Shown here: positions 34,086 to 42,453 of the stretch, piece after piece
Layout: each line of letters begins with the position of its first letter
How positions within the stretch are numbered: position 1 is the first letter of the stretch
NCBI GenBank assembly: GCA_913057785.1
Contig: CAJXPD010000050.1
Location: 1 to 45,363 of the forward strand
Direction: 5' to 3'
Length of the DNA: 45,363 nucleotides
Source: an uncultured Lewinella sp.
GTDB lineage: Bacteria > Bacteroidota > Bacteroidia > Chitinophagales > Saprospiraceae
Program-made: the position numbers and the translations under genes
Notes under the pieces: model-generated
Database searches by the model: none
The model's input: only the letters and a program-made list of their open reading frames with translations
What the model was told of the DNA's origin: nothing

Positions 34086-34538
34086 ATGCGTAAGCTATTC
34101 TTCTTACTATTCCCAATCCTTTATTTCACAGCTTTTACCGCCACCGCACAAACAGCGAAAGATTCCATGGAAATCAGGCAAGTCGCTTTAGACTACATTG
34201 AATCTCAACATAATCTGAACCCTGCACAATTCGACCGCGCGGCACACCCTAGGATGGTGAAAAGAACCTTCTGGGTCAATAAAAAAACGCAAAAGGAATA
34301 CCTGGGAGAAACCTTTAAAGATGCTATGGTGCTGCTGGCTGAAACCTACAACCAAAATGGTGACAAGTTTCCTGAGAATCCCACCAAAGAAGTGATCATT
34401 CTGGATGTCTTCGACAAAACAGCTTCTGTAAAACTGATCGCAGATGACTGGATCGACTACATGCATATTGTAAAGCTGGAAGGTAAATGGCAGATCGTAA
34501 ATGTGCTTTGGCAATTCAAGGATACTAGCAAGCACTAA
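34086..34538 (+). CDS. Secreted NTF2-like protein (putative lumazine-binding family)
   Basis: The product has 150 residues with signal peptide LFPILYFTAFTATAQ, cleaved near 22. The mature part has the NTF2-like pattern: helix MEIRQVALDYIESQHN, FWVNKKTQKEYLG and the final strands DYMHIVKLEGKWQIVNVLWQF. It matches PF12893-type proteins, which have no settled function. It is one of three NTF2-like secreted genes in the window (also 22843 and 35403), which differ clearly in sequence. It is alone on the plus strand and converges with the methyltransferase gene. Confidence 0.85.
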   Translation: MRKLFFLLFPILYFTAFTATAQTAKDSMEIRQVALDYIESQHNLNPAQFDRAAHPRMVKRTFWVNKKTQKEYLGETFKDAMVLLAETYNQNGDKFPENPTKEVIILDVFDKTASVKLIADDWIDYMHIVKLEGKWQIVNVLWQFKDTSKH

Positions 34539-34596
34539 CTTTATCCACTGCCGTCAAAGAGCAAACCAAAGTAACGTTGGCATCTAGCCCAAGACA

Positions 34597-35343
34597 TTAG
34601 CTCCTTTCCGGCTTAAGCGCCTTAAAGATTAGGTATCTAGGGAGCTCTAGGCGACGTACATACTCACTCTCATTGGTAAAATTTTGTTCTTCGGGCCGGC
34701 CTTCTCTTAGGTCTTGCACTAGAAATCCACTTTGTCTTAAAGCAGCAAAATAGGAATCGATTGTTTTATGATATTTGGTAACCGCAGCGCCCATCCATCG
34801 GTGTGTTCGCGGGCCTTCCTTAAAATAGGCCCCTACTTTCCAACCTTCTTTTTTGCTGCCAGCTTTTGCTTTGTCCATCAAGGCGGTCATCACGGGATGT
34901 TCTACCGAAAAGATAAAGACTCCATTGGATCGAAGGCCTGCGAAAATCTTTTGGAAGACCATTGTAATGTCAGCCACATAATGAAAGACAAGCCGTGAAA
35001 TTACCAGATCATATTGTTCAGTTTCAATGGCTAGCTCCTCTACTTGCCCCAATTCAAATCGGAAGCCCTGTTGTACTACCTTTTCCCTGGCTGCACCAAT
35101 CATCTTCGCCGAGGGATCAATTCCCAGGTAAGATGCAGCCTCCTTTTCCCTCAAATACGAGGCCATGGCTCCATAGCCACACCCAATATCCAAACAATCC
35201 TTCCCCTTCACCTCCCCTACCATAGCCCGGACGATAGGCGTTTCAATGACGGCATTGGGATTATCGGATTTGGCTCTATGCTGTACATATTGCTCAAAGA
35301 CACCTGTCTGATCATAGAAAGATTGACCCTTGGTAGTGTTCAT
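34597..35343 (-). CDS. Class I SAM-dependent methyltransferase
   Basis: The product has 248 residues. The AdoMet-binding motif I is CLDIGCGYGAM (about 49-59), motif II is YLGIDPSAKMI, and DLVISRLVFHYVAD is the motif IV region. SNGVFIFSVEHPV is the post-motif strand. It belongs to the UbiE/Methyltransf_11-like group acting on a small molecule; the substrate is not deducible. The next gene on the strand (35403) is 59 bp away and may be in the same unit. Confidence 0.92.
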   Translation of the reverse strand: MNTTKGQSFYDQTGVFEQYVQHRAKSDNPNAVIETPIVRAMVGEVKGKDCLDIGCGYGAMASYLREKEAASYLGIDPSAKMIGAAREKVVQQGFRFELGQVEELAIETEQYDLVISRLVFHYVADITMVFQKIFAGLRSNGVFIFSVEHPVMTALMDKAKAGSKKEGWKVGAYFKEGPRTHRWMGAAVTKYHKTIDSYFAALRQSGFLVQDLREGRPEEQNFTNESEYVRRLELPRYLIFKALKPERS

Positions 35344-35402
35344 GGCTTATGGTTTTGGACTTCGATAGATCTATCTGAAGATTATCACAATTGCAAGAAA
35401 AG

Positions 35403-35921
35403 CTATTCATTCTTAAAATCCGCTGGCGGGGCAGCATGGTCATAACTTAAAATCCTCGCCATGGTCCACACTCCTTCCTCATACCGCCAAACGTGCGTGA
35501 ATTTGGCTATTCCATCCAGGTATTCTTCTTTACCTTTGGGTACGACGTAGAATACATGCTCACCACTTATGATCGCTCCCACATTATTCAGCGGAAAGAC
35601 TTCAACCGTACCTTTCACCTCCTCTCTGCGCAAATGTTGGTTGGCATTCCCGCACAAGCCTCGCTCCAAACCGGGGACTAGGTTCTCTTTAGTAATAGTT
35701 AGCCCAGCTTTGTCGTGATAAAACTCAACATCTTCTGCAATGAACTTAGCCATACCGGGAACGTCGCAAGAATTGTAAGCTACCCAAAACAGGCTATCCA
35801 GATGGAGGATCTGCTTTGTCATTGTTTCGGTATCTGGAAATGTCGACTCTCCTTGCGCAAAGGTGGGTTGGGAAATAGAAAAAAGGAGTCCAAAAGTCAG
35901 TAATTGAAAGATAGTCTTCAT
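35403..35921 (-). CDS. Secreted DUF4440 / NTF2-like protein
   Basis: The product has 172 residues. Signal peptide (LLTFGLLFSISQPTFAQG) is cleaved near 22. The mature part has helix ILHLDSLFWVAYNSCDVPGM, AEDVEFYHDKAGLT and ISGEHVFYVVPKGKEEY, FTHVWRYEEGVWTMARILSYDH, matching DUF4440 of the NTF2/SnoaL superfamily. Function is unknown. It sits upstream of the methyltransferase on the same strand (59-bp gap). Confidence 0.88.
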   Translation of the reverse strand: MKTIFQLLTFGLLFSISQPTFAQGESTFPDTETMTKQILHLDSLFWVAYNSCDVPGMAKFIAEDVEFYHDKAGLTITKENLVPGLERGLCGNANQHLRREEVKGTVEVFPLNNVGAIISGEHVFYVVPKGKEEYLDGIAKFTHVWRYEEGVWTMARILSYDHAAPPADFKNE

Positions 35922-36094
35922 ACTTAAAGGTTAAGTTTTGAAAAGTAATCTTCCATATAAATCATTCCAGCAACGAATATAGTAGCTTGCTTAGAATAGA
36001 TCAATTCTTAAAGCCTGATCCCCTGTAGGACTAGACGAAGAGCCATTCTGCTTCGACCATCTCAATCTTGATCCAGGATTCAAGGGAGCCACTC

Positions 36095-36793
36095 CTATGC
36101 ATCCTGCAATGCCCAAGCTACGGCACCTTCCGCATGTAGGTTGGTGGTATCAAAAGTCGGAATATTCACGTCTTGATCAGAGATCAATAGCGGGATCTCC
36201 GTACATCCCAATACCACTCCTTCCGCACCGCGTCCCTCTAAGTTGGCTATAATCGCCTTATATTTTTCCCGGGACTCCTCCTTAATCACTCCATGCACCA
36301 ACTCTCCATAAATAATCTGATGCACCACATCCATCCCCTCCGAATCAGGTATGATGACCTCTATACCAAAGTCTTCCAGTAGCTTCTTTTTGTAAAAATC
36401 CTTCTCCATCGTAAACCGAGTCCCGAGTAATCCTACCTTCTTCAATCCCTGCTCCGCAATCGCTTGTCCGGCCGCCTCCGCGATATGATAGAATGGGATT
36501 TCAATGCTCGCTTCTATGGCAGGGGTACATAGGTGCATCGTATTGGTACATAACAAGACCAGCTCTGCCCCACCCTTCTCCAATTGCATAGCCGCCTCAG
36601 CCATCATTTCATCTAAGGCTTTCCAGTCACCCTTATGCTGTAGATGCTCCACCTCTGCAAAGTCCACCGAGAGCATCAAAGTTTTTGCTGAATGAAAGCC
36701 GTCCAATTCTCGTCGTACAGCCTTATTCATGCAACTGTAATAAATGGCTGAAGATTCCCAGCTCATACCGCCGATTAGTCCGATTGTTTTCAT
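36095..36793 (-). CDS. Aspartate/glutamate racemase family protein
   Basis: The product has 232 residues. It starts MKTIGLIGGMSWESS, typical of the Asp/Glu racemase YgeA group. The two catalytic Cys are Cys82 (LLCTNTMHLC) and Cys197 (GVVLGCTEIPLL). Expected role: cofactor-independent racemisation of an amino acid, supplying D-amino acids for peptidoglycan or other uses. An open frame continues 33 codons upstream into the hairpin repeat at 36822-36876, but the ATG at 36793 is taken as the real start because it matches the family start and the extension is the repeat itself. Confidence 0.93.
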   Translation of the reverse strand: MKTIGLIGGMSWESSAIYYSCMNKAVRRELDGFHSAKTLMLSVDFAEVEHLQHKGDWKALDEMMAEAAMQLEKGGAELVLLCTNTMHLCTPAIEASIEIPFYHIAEAAGQAIAEQGLKKVGLLGTRFTMEKDFYKKKLLEDFGIEVIIPDSEGMDVVHQIIYGELVHGVIKEESREKYKAIIANLEGRGAEGVVLGCTEIPLLISDQDVNIPTFDTTNLHAEGAVAWALQDA

Positions 36794-36821
36794 GTGCGAT
36801 TTCCTTTGGTAGTTGCAGACA

Positions 36822-36876
36822 CAAACATCCGAAGTTTTCTTGGGAAAGTACAGGGGAAACTGCGGATGTTTTGGCC
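36822..36876 (+). repeat. 55-bp hairpin-forming repeat, copy 1
   Basis: 52 of 55 bases match copy 2 at 37472-37526, in direct orientation. Inverted arms (36823-36837 and 36857-36871) are 15 bp with one mismatch, around a 19-nt loop. Placed between the racemase start and the lipoprotein gene end. No U tract, so not a normal terminator. It resembles REP or MITE-like intergenic elements. Confidence 0.75.
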
Positions 36877-36898
36877 TCCTCCTCGGAAACATACAGCC

Positions 36899-37348
36899 TC
36901 ATTCACTTTCCACCGGTTTGGAAAGGTCAACCTTATCATCAGGGTCTATCGGTAGTTTATTCTGCATGATGCTTTCAATCCCACAGACATTAAAGTCGAT
37001 TCGAGGAAGCTGTATTTTTCGAAAAGCATTATGCAAATAGTAGTCGACCTGGAATAAACCCCCAATTCCTCCAGCCTTCTCCTTCGATTTTCCCCAGGCA
37101 CATAGCACTGCTTCTCGCACTCTTTGCATCTCTGATAATGTCAAATATATTGTATGCCTTTCTATAGGATAAACCCTATAACTAATCACACGCACTTTGA
37201 CTCTATTTCGCTTCTGCCTAAAGCAATAAACGGTCTTCCCACTAACAAAACCACCATAATGGTACGCCGTGATTTGAAAGTGCCTACTGTCTAGAATTTT
37301 GTGAAGATCATCCTCGGCTTGAGGAAACATGCAGGAGTTGCACACCAA
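36899..37348 (-). CDS. Putative lipoprotein lacking an ATG start, between repeats
   Basis: The TTG-initiated frame has 149 residues and begins inside a hydrophobic segment. Reading the same frame further upstream shows SNYFFLVCILLVCNSC, a plausible lipoprotein signal ending at NSC. The open frame reaches back to a TGA near 37447, but no ATG occurs; ATC at 37390 or ATT at 37417 are the nearest candidate starts. The rest (FVSGKTVYCFRQKRNRVK and RHTIYLTLSEMQRVREAVLC) shows no known domain. Either a non-ATG start is used or the start codon has been lost. A direct 55-bp repeat lies on each side. Function unknown. Confidence 0.5.
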   Translation of the reverse strand: MVCNSCMFPQAEDDLHKILDSRHFQITAYHYGGFVSGKTVYCFRQKRNRVKVRVISYRVYPIERHTIYLTLSEMQRVREAVLCAWGKSKEKAGGIGGLFQVDYYLHNAFRKIQLPRIDFNVCGIESIMQNKLPIDPDDKVDLSKPVESE

Positions 37349-37471
37349 TAGGATGCAAACAAGGAAAAAATAGTTTGATTTGCTGAAGATGAACGCGTTT
37401 TGGTTATATAAGAAAATGGAAACTGCTGTAGAAAAGTTCCTTTTCAGTCAAGCATTAATGATTCCCGGGCT

Positions 37472-37526
37472 CAAACATCCGAAGTTTTCTTGGGAAAGTA
37501 CAGAGGAAACTTTGGATGTTTTGGCC
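37472..37526 (+). repeat. 55-bp hairpin-forming repeat, copy 2
   Basis: Differs from copy 1 at three positions. Arms AACATCCGAAGTTT and AAACTTTGGATGTT pair fully with one G-T wobble. It lies 10 bp past the stop codon of the DHFR-like gene and upstream of the lipoprotein frame. Confidence 0.75.
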
Positions 37527-37536
37527 AAGCTGCTCC

Positions 37537-38091
37537 TTAGCCCTTCACCACCTCATACGTCAATTCCACCATTCCATCTGTATAAGCTTTTGAATCCTTC
37601 AGATGCAATCGCTGCTCCATTCCCACATAATCAAAGAACAGCAATCCATCTCCAAGAAGGATCGGCATGATCGAAAGCACGATCTCATCCACCAGCTTCG
37701 CCCGCAGGAAATCCTTGGTCAACATAGCCCCGCCAACCAGCCAAATGTTGCTGTACTTCGATTTCAGCTGAGCATTAACGAGTTCATCCAAGTTCCCTGC
37801 GTAGAACTCAACGCTGCCCTTTTCGCTTTTTAGCGCTCTATTAGACAACACGATCACCGGCACCTCTCCATAAGGCCAGCCGAGCTTCAAGGCATGTTCA
37901 TAGGTTTTGGAACCCATGACATAGCAATCAATCCCTGCTAGGAACTCGGTGATAGCTTCTTCGGTCAAGGTAACCCCATCAGCGTAGCTATCCGTGGAAT
38001 GCATCCAATCTACAGTGTTGTCCTTATTCGCGATGAAGCCGTCCAGGCTAGCGACCATGTGGAGGGTGAGTTTGGGTGGATTGATGGGCAT
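37537..38091 (-). CDS. Dihydrofolate reductase-family protein (RibD C-terminal type)
   Basis: The product has 184 residues. LTLHMVASLDGFIANKDN (8-25) is the typical RibD_C/YyaP start, YVMGSKTYEHALKLGWPYG follows, and NIWLVGGAMLTKDFLRA holds the NADPH-binding GGA. LSIMPILLGDGLLFF is another hallmark. Members of this family are NADPH reductases; the true substrate of this stand-alone branch is unknown and it need not act in riboflavin synthesis. It is monocistronic on the minus strand, with a clear terminator upstream belonging to the preceding gene. Confidence 0.92.
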   Translation of the reverse strand: MPINPPKLTLHMVASLDGFIANKDNTVDWMHSTDSYADGVTLTEEAITEFLAGIDCYVMGSKTYEHALKLGWPYGEVPVIVLSNRALKSEKGSVEFYAGNLDELVNAQLKSKYSNIWLVGGAMLTKDFLRAKLVDEIVLSIMPILLGDGLLFFDYVGMEQRLHLKDSKAYTDGMVELTYEVVKG

Positions 38092-38129
38092 ACGCGCATA
38101 ATTTTACCCCCAAGATACTATAAATATAA

Positions 38130-38163
38130 GCTGGCTTTGATGCTTACAGTCATCAAAGCCAGC
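38130..38163. terminator. Terminator hairpin between minus-strand genes
   Basis: Perfect 13-bp arms GCTGGCTTTGATG (38130-38142) and CATCAAAGCCAGC (38151-38163) enclose an 8-nt loop. On the minus strand it is followed by TTATATTTATAG, moderately U rich; on the plus strand by ATTTTG. It probably ends the transcript from the gene at 38282. Confidence 0.75.
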
Positions 38164-38281
38164 ATTTTGCCCTTGCTTAGTTTAGAAGGGAAAATCAATT
38201 TTCAGATTGTATTACCGCTTTAGTGCCAGGCTTTCAATAATCGGAGGGTAATACTACAGCATAGAGGACTGAATTTTGAGA

Positions 38282-39016
38282 TCAATTTACACAAGCATTA
38301 TAGTCAACTATAGCTTTGTAAATTTTATTCTCTAGTACATTATCACCAATTGACTTGGCCATTAGTTTTCCAAGGCCTTTGCGTTTTTTTCGATCTGCCT
38401 TGGGTTTGAACCCATATGCTTCGCTCTTAATTTTTGCTACTACTTCTGGACAAGCTTCTAAATATTCCACGAGGACACAGTCTGCGGAAGGGATGATATC
38501 TTCCCCCTCCTTTTGAAGGTAGTAGGTAGAATGATTGAGCGCATATTGACGATTCTCTTGGCGGCTTTGGGCGGTGGACATAAATTCCTTTGAAGGTTTT
38601 GGCACATAGGAATAAATCGTAATGGCTCCCTGTTCACTAATTCGCAAAAATGCCTTGATCTTCTTCTTCTTCAACATACCATCAACCAGGATTTGGTGTG
38701 TTACAAACTTCATTTCTACTCTTTGATCATCAGCATCTTCCGTGTACGTATCATATCCATCTAGATCTTCCGGTTTGTATTCAGTAATATATTTCCTCTT
38801 TACTTTTTTACCCTCTTCGTAGTTCTCCTTGGTGACAAAATATACTTTTGAATTGTTAAGCCATGGAGCACCGAGGTCCCCACCTAGCCTGATAGCCCCT
38901 TCTATCACTTTGCCTTTTTTGGTAATTGTGCCCACCCTCCAAGGTATGTCTACATAAGTTTGGGCTACTATTGAATAAGTTAGTAGCATAGAGAGCATTG
39001 TCAACTGAAACTTCAT
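38282..39016 (-). CDS. Secreted hypothetical protein
   Basis: The product has 244 residues. Signal peptide MKFQLTMLSMLLTYSIVAQ, cleaved near 19. The mature part contains VYFVTKENYEEGKKVKRKYI, AFLRISEQGAITIYSYVPKP and Lys-rich KPKADRKKRKGLGKLMAKSI, the last a basic segment. The pattern of alternating strands and a charged C-terminal helix is seen in many Bacteroidota periplasmic proteins. I do not recognise a family. It has its own terminator downstream. Confidence 0.75.
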   Translation of the reverse strand: MKFQLTMLSMLLTYSIVAQTYVDIPWRVGTITKKGKVIEGAIRLGGDLGAPWLNNSKVYFVTKENYEEGKKVKRKYITEYKPEDLDGYDTYTEDADDQRVEMKFVTHQILVDGMLKKKKIKAFLRISEQGAITIYSYVPKPSKEFMSTAQSRQENRQYALNHSTYYLQKEGEDIIPSADCVLVEYLEACPEVVAKIKSEAYGFKPKADRKKRKGLGKLMAKSIGDNVLENKIYKAIVDYNACVN

Positions 39017-39274
39017 AGTAACGTATCTATTTTAGAGATTAATGATAAAATCAGCGCATTTTTTAATAGGGTTCACCCCTGCCTTGTCTGCATTGCAAAA
39101 ACAATTGGCATCAACTTACTCCTGGTTTCAGGACTACAAATAAGTATGGGCTTAAACAAATCCTGTATGGATTGCCCCATCAATCATTGACTAGTAAAAT
39201 GGAAATAATTCAAGAAAATCAGCGCGTTTAAAAAGTGAAATACTCGAAGAGCGAAAGAATATTACTTTTCATCT

Positions 39275-39691
39275 TCAAGTCATCATTAGAATTATTAGAA
39301 TCAGTGCAATAATACCAATTATAGTCGAAAATATCCCCAAGCTTTTGGATTTAGTCCAGCCGACTAAAGAAATGATGATCGCTATCGATGCAATTCCTAT
39401 AAAGAAGGAAATAATCCCTAAGGTATTGGGAAACACTAGATCTTTACTTTCCGCTTTAAAGGGGAACCCTTTTGTCGTCATCATAAACACATTAGTCATA
39501 GCAAAAATTGACACTAAGAAGGTTCCGGTCGCTAGGATTGAGCATCGAAATATGTTGATACTAACTCTATCGGACCCTTTTTTATCAAACAATAGCACTA
39601 GTATCGTCAGCGAGAATCCACATAGCAGTGCACTAATGAATTGGATTTGACTGGCCAGTTTATTCATGTATTCAAAGGAGAGTTCCATCAT
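39275..39691 (-). CDS. Four-helix integral membrane protein, unknown
   Basis: The product is 138 residues from ATG 39691 (a TTG lies two codons upstream). Hydrophobic segments at about 16-35, 46-70, 86-108 and 116-137 indicate four transmembrane helices with short loops. The amphipathic N-terminus MMELSFEYMNKLASQIQF may sit on the membrane surface. No family motif is seen; possible roles are signalling partner or small transporter, not supported further. Confidence 0.65.
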   Translation of the reverse strand: MMELSFEYMNKLASQIQFISALLCGFSLTILVLLFDKKGSDRVSINIFRCSILATGTFLVSIFAMTNVFMMTTKGFPFKAESKDLVFPNTLGIISFFIGIASIAIIISLVGWTKSKSLGIFSTIIGIIALILIILMMT

Positions 39692-39796
39692 TTTCAATTC
39701 GGGTTTTAGCTATTTGTATGATAATTCTTCAAAAGCTTATCTTGTTAAAAGTATAAAACACCATATTGTTCAACCCTCAATATCCCTAGTAAATAT

Positions 39797-40318
39797 ATGG
39801 GCCATTCTAGAATCATCCTCTTTTTCTTGATTTCTGCCTTTGCTTTTGCTTGTACATTTGCTCAACGTCCACTCGACTTTAACATGAGTCGTATTATTGA
39901 ATTATCGGAAATGGATCGGCATGAGATGGCGAAGTGGGCTAATGATCAGGGTTTACAGGCACAAATTGTTAAAAGAGGTGAAGTGGAGGTTCGTCAATGG
40001 GTACTTGAAGGTGCGCCAGAGCAAGCAGAAGTAGCGTTTGGCTTGAGTGCTTGCGCAGGTATTCGGTCGGTGAGAGGAGGTTTTGGATACTTCTGGTTTA
40101 CGTGTCGCGAGCAATTCCTCGAAGATTTTAAACAGGAAGCCTTGGCTTTAGGATATCAGGAAAAAAGCACCGGTACGCTATTCAAACCGGACTTAGAAAA
40201 TAATGACAGGTATGATCATTACATTTATTTTGCACCACCAAAACCCGGCAAACAATCTGATTCGGGGATTCATATTGCTGTTTGCAATGGGTGGATAGAG
40301 CTGAAGTGTATTCCTTAG
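39797..40318 (+). CDS. Secreted hypothetical protein with paired Cys
   Basis: The product has 173 residues; signal peptide LFFLISAFAFACTFAQRP is cleaved near 22. The mature part has LEGAPEQAEVAFGLSACAGI, GFGYFWFTCREQFLEDF and IHIAVCNGWIELKCIP, with several Cys that could form disulphides in the periplasm. No known domain recognised. Stands alone on the plus strand between minus-strand genes. Confidence 0.68.
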   Translation: MGHSRIILFFLISAFAFACTFAQRPLDFNMSRIIELSEMDRHEMAKWANDQGLQAQIVKRGEVEVRQWVLEGAPEQAEVAFGLSACAGIRSVRGGFGYFWFTCREQFLEDFKQEALALGYQEKSTGTLFKPDLENNDRYDHYIYFAPPKPGKQSDSGIHIAVCNGWIELKCIP

Positions 40319-40394
40319 TACACTTTTTGTAAGTCTTTCAAGGAAAGTGGACCAATTAGGTCAAAAGTTAAGGTCTTGGCAGCAGTCGTAATTG

Positions 40395-41315
40395 TTATTG
40401 TTTTGGTCTTAGTTTTTCTATAACCTCTGTACTTACCCAATAGATGTTTGCCAGTCCGGGTTCTATATCTCTTTCATCCCTACCAAAAAACAAATACTTG
40501 CCATCTGGAGTGATTCTTGGACCTTTTTCATTAAAATTAGTGTTTATGGTATTCCCAAGATTTATGGGTGGTGTCCACGTTCCATCTTGCGCTTGGAAAT
40601 AAACATACATGTCATTATCCCTTCTTCCTTCTTCTTCGTTTCGCGCAGTTACTATCAAGTAATCTTGTGATGGAGAGATGAAAGCATGATGACCAAATTC
40701 AAGTGCAACTTCCCGTACTTCGGGAAACTCCCCATTTCTATTGGGCGCATAATAAGTTTTGAATTTTGACAAATTGAAATAGTAAAGGTCACCGTTTTTA
40801 GCCTGATTAGGAAAAAACACTAAGTCGTCATTTATAGGTGAATCGAGCAGTATTGCATCACTCCAAGCATCTTCTAAACGGTCTACATACCAAATCTTCT
40901 CATCTGTAAAAGCAGAGTCCATTGCTGTGAAATAAATCCTTTTACCATCAGGGCTAACGAATGGATGCATTTCTTCATTTTTCCTCCCATTAGTAAAATC
41001 TACGCGCTCAATGGACGTCCATTTATCCCCTTCGAGTTTTGAGAAATAGATAGAGGTTTCTTCGTCTTCGTTATCAGCTGCAAAATACATTTCAGTCAAC
41101 TCAGAAGAAAATGAAACGGTACCTTCAAACCTTCCATCAATTGAAACGATTCCAGGAGCAAAAACTTCCGGTATCAAACCTGGTGGTTTTTGACCCAGAT
41201 AAAGACTTTTTTCAGTAGAAGAGTTATCCTCTTTCAGGTTCGATTTCTCAGTTTTACAAGCACTTAAGAGTACCACAGAGACCAGTACTGAGATTTTAAT
41301 TAGTTTGTTTTTCAA
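40395..41315 (-). CDS. PD40/TolB-like beta-propeller lipoprotein, copy 2
   Basis: The product has 306 residues, starting at a TTG (41315) since no ATG precedes the signal peptide and an in-frame stop lies just upstream. Lipobox LLSAC gives Cys20. The body has PD40-type beta-propeller blades: PFVSPDGKRIYFTA, AFISPSQDYLIVTA and [16 protein letters not shown]. It is roughly three quarters identical by eye to the adjacent 41472 gene, so it arose by tandem duplication. From family knowledge such proteins bind glycans, peptides or regulatory partners, often at the surface. The second copy may have its own promoter (41457). Confidence 0.85.
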   Translation of the reverse strand: MKNKLIKISVLVSVVLLSACKTEKSNLKEDNSSTEKSLYLGQKPPGLIPEVFAPGIVSIDGRFEGTVSFSSELTEMYFAADNEDEETSIYFSKLEGDKWTSIERVDFTNGRKNEEMHPFVSPDGKRIYFTAMDSAFTDEKIWYVDRLEDAWSDAILLDSPINDDLVFFPNQAKNGDLYYFNLSKFKTYYAPNRNGEFPEVREVALEFGHHAFISPSQDYLIVTARNEEEGRRDNDMYVYFQAQDGTWTPPINLGNTINTNFNEKGPRITPDGKYLFFGRDERDIEPGLANIYWVSTEVIEKLRPKQ

Positions 41316-41456
41316 TGTTCAATGTTTTTCAATTTCTATCAACGATTAGTATATGCACAGTAGCCGATTGCAGAGTATTCAATTTTCCATAAAGCTGAAG
41401 AGCGTAAAAATCCTGGAGTTTACTATTGTATCGGCTATTGTTTTACACTTTGTTAT

Positions 41457-41486
41457 CAAAGATATTTTAGGTTACAGCGTACCAAG
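41457..41486 (-). promoter_or_regulatory. Putative promoter of PD40 copy 2
   Basis: On the minus strand CTTG (41486-41483), an 18-nt spacer and TATCTTTG (41464-41457). The -7 is perfect; the -33 has one mismatch. It overlaps the end of the first copy and predicts a leader of about 135 nt. Confidence 0.4.
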
Positions 41487-42398
41487 GTTAGCAGGTTTTA
41501 GTTTATGAATAGCTTCGGTGCTTACCCAATAAATATTGCCTACTCCTTTCTTATCATCTCCTTCATCTCTTCCAAAAAATAAATACTTGCCATCTGGGGA
41601 AATTCTTGCGCCTACATCAGTAAAGCTAGAGTTGATGGTATTGCCAAGATTTATGGGTTTTGTCCACGTTCCATCTTGCTTCTTGAAATAAACAAACATG
41701 TCATTATCCCTTCTTCCCTCTTCATCGGTCCGTGCTGTAGCGATCGCGTAGTCTTGAGATGGAGAAATGCAAGCATGATGGCCAAATGCCACTTCTCGCA
41801 CTTCTGGAAATTTGCCATTTGTATGGGGTGCATAGTACGTTTTCCTTTTTGACAAATTGAAATAATATAGGTCACCATTTTTAGCCTGATTAGGAAAAAA
41901 CACCAAGTCGTCATTTACTGGTGAATCAAGCAGAATGGCATCGCTCCAGGAATTCTCTAGACGGTTTACGTACCAAATCTTCTCGTCCCAAAAGGCAGAG
42001 TCTAAAGCTGTAAAATAAACTCTTTCACCATCAGGACTAACGAATGGTTGAATCTCTTCCCTTTTTTTCCCATTTGTAAAATCTACGCGCTTAATGGGCG
42101 TCCATTTATCCTCTTGGAGTTTTGAGAAATAAATAGATATTTTTTCGTCCTGGTTGGCCGCATGAAAATACATTTCAGTCAAATCGGAAGAAAACGAAAT
42201 GCCTCCTTCAGACCTTCCTTCAATTGAAACAATTCCAGGTGCAAAAATTTCTGGAATTAAACCGGGTGGCTTTTGTCCAAAATAGGGACGTTCTATAGAC
42301 CGTGAATCACCGTCTTGTGATTCTTGTTTTTTAGAACTACACGCATATAAGACGAATGCAGATACAAGTACCAAAAAAATTAAGTTGTAATTTCTCAT
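41472..42398 (-). CDS. PD40/TolB-like beta-propeller lipoprotein, copy 1
   Basis: The product has 308 residues; lipobox VLYAC gives Cys20. [28 protein letters not shown] and [16 protein letters not shown] are PD40 (WD40-like) repeats. The N-terminus carries [20 protein letters not shown], shared with copy 2. It lies 55 bp downstream of an AraC-family regulator gene, so it may be the regulator's target or share its transcript. The gap to copy 2 is 156 bp. Substrate is unknown; the gene's age relative to copy 2 cannot be judged by eye. Confidence 0.85.
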   Translation of the reverse strand: MRNYNLIFLVLVSAFVLYACSSKKQESQDGDSRSIERPYFGQKPPGLIPEIFAPGIVSIEGRSEGGISFSSDLTEMYFHAANQDEKISIYFSKLQEDKWTPIKRVDFTNGKKREEIQPFVSPDGERVYFTALDSAFWDEKIWYVNRLENSWSDAILLDSPVNDDLVFFPNQAKNGDLYYFNLSKRKTYYAPHTNGKFPEVREVAFGHHACISPSQDYAIATARTDEEGRRDNDMFVYFKKQDGTWTKPINLGNTINSSFTDVGARISPDGKYLFFGRDEGDDKKGVGNIYWVSTEAIHKLKPANLGTL

Positions 42399-42433
42399 TG
42401 TTTGCCGGATTGATGTTTATTCCTTAGGAATGA

Positions 42434-42441
42434 CAAACATA
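42434..42441 (-). promoter_or_regulatory. Putative -7 element of PD40 copy 1
   Basis: The minus strand reads TATGTTTG (full match to TAnnTTTG), 36 bp upstream of ATG 42398 in the gap after the AraC gene. No TTTG at 19 nt; so a weak or activator-dependent promoter is possible. Confidence 0.4.
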
Positions 42442-42453
42442 CTCCTTGAGAGA

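Noticed and set aside
36794..36892. 33-codon upstream extension of the racemase
   Set aside because: It encodes the 55-bp repeat (FPLYFPKKTSDVC) and lies before the family-typical MKTIGLIGGM start.
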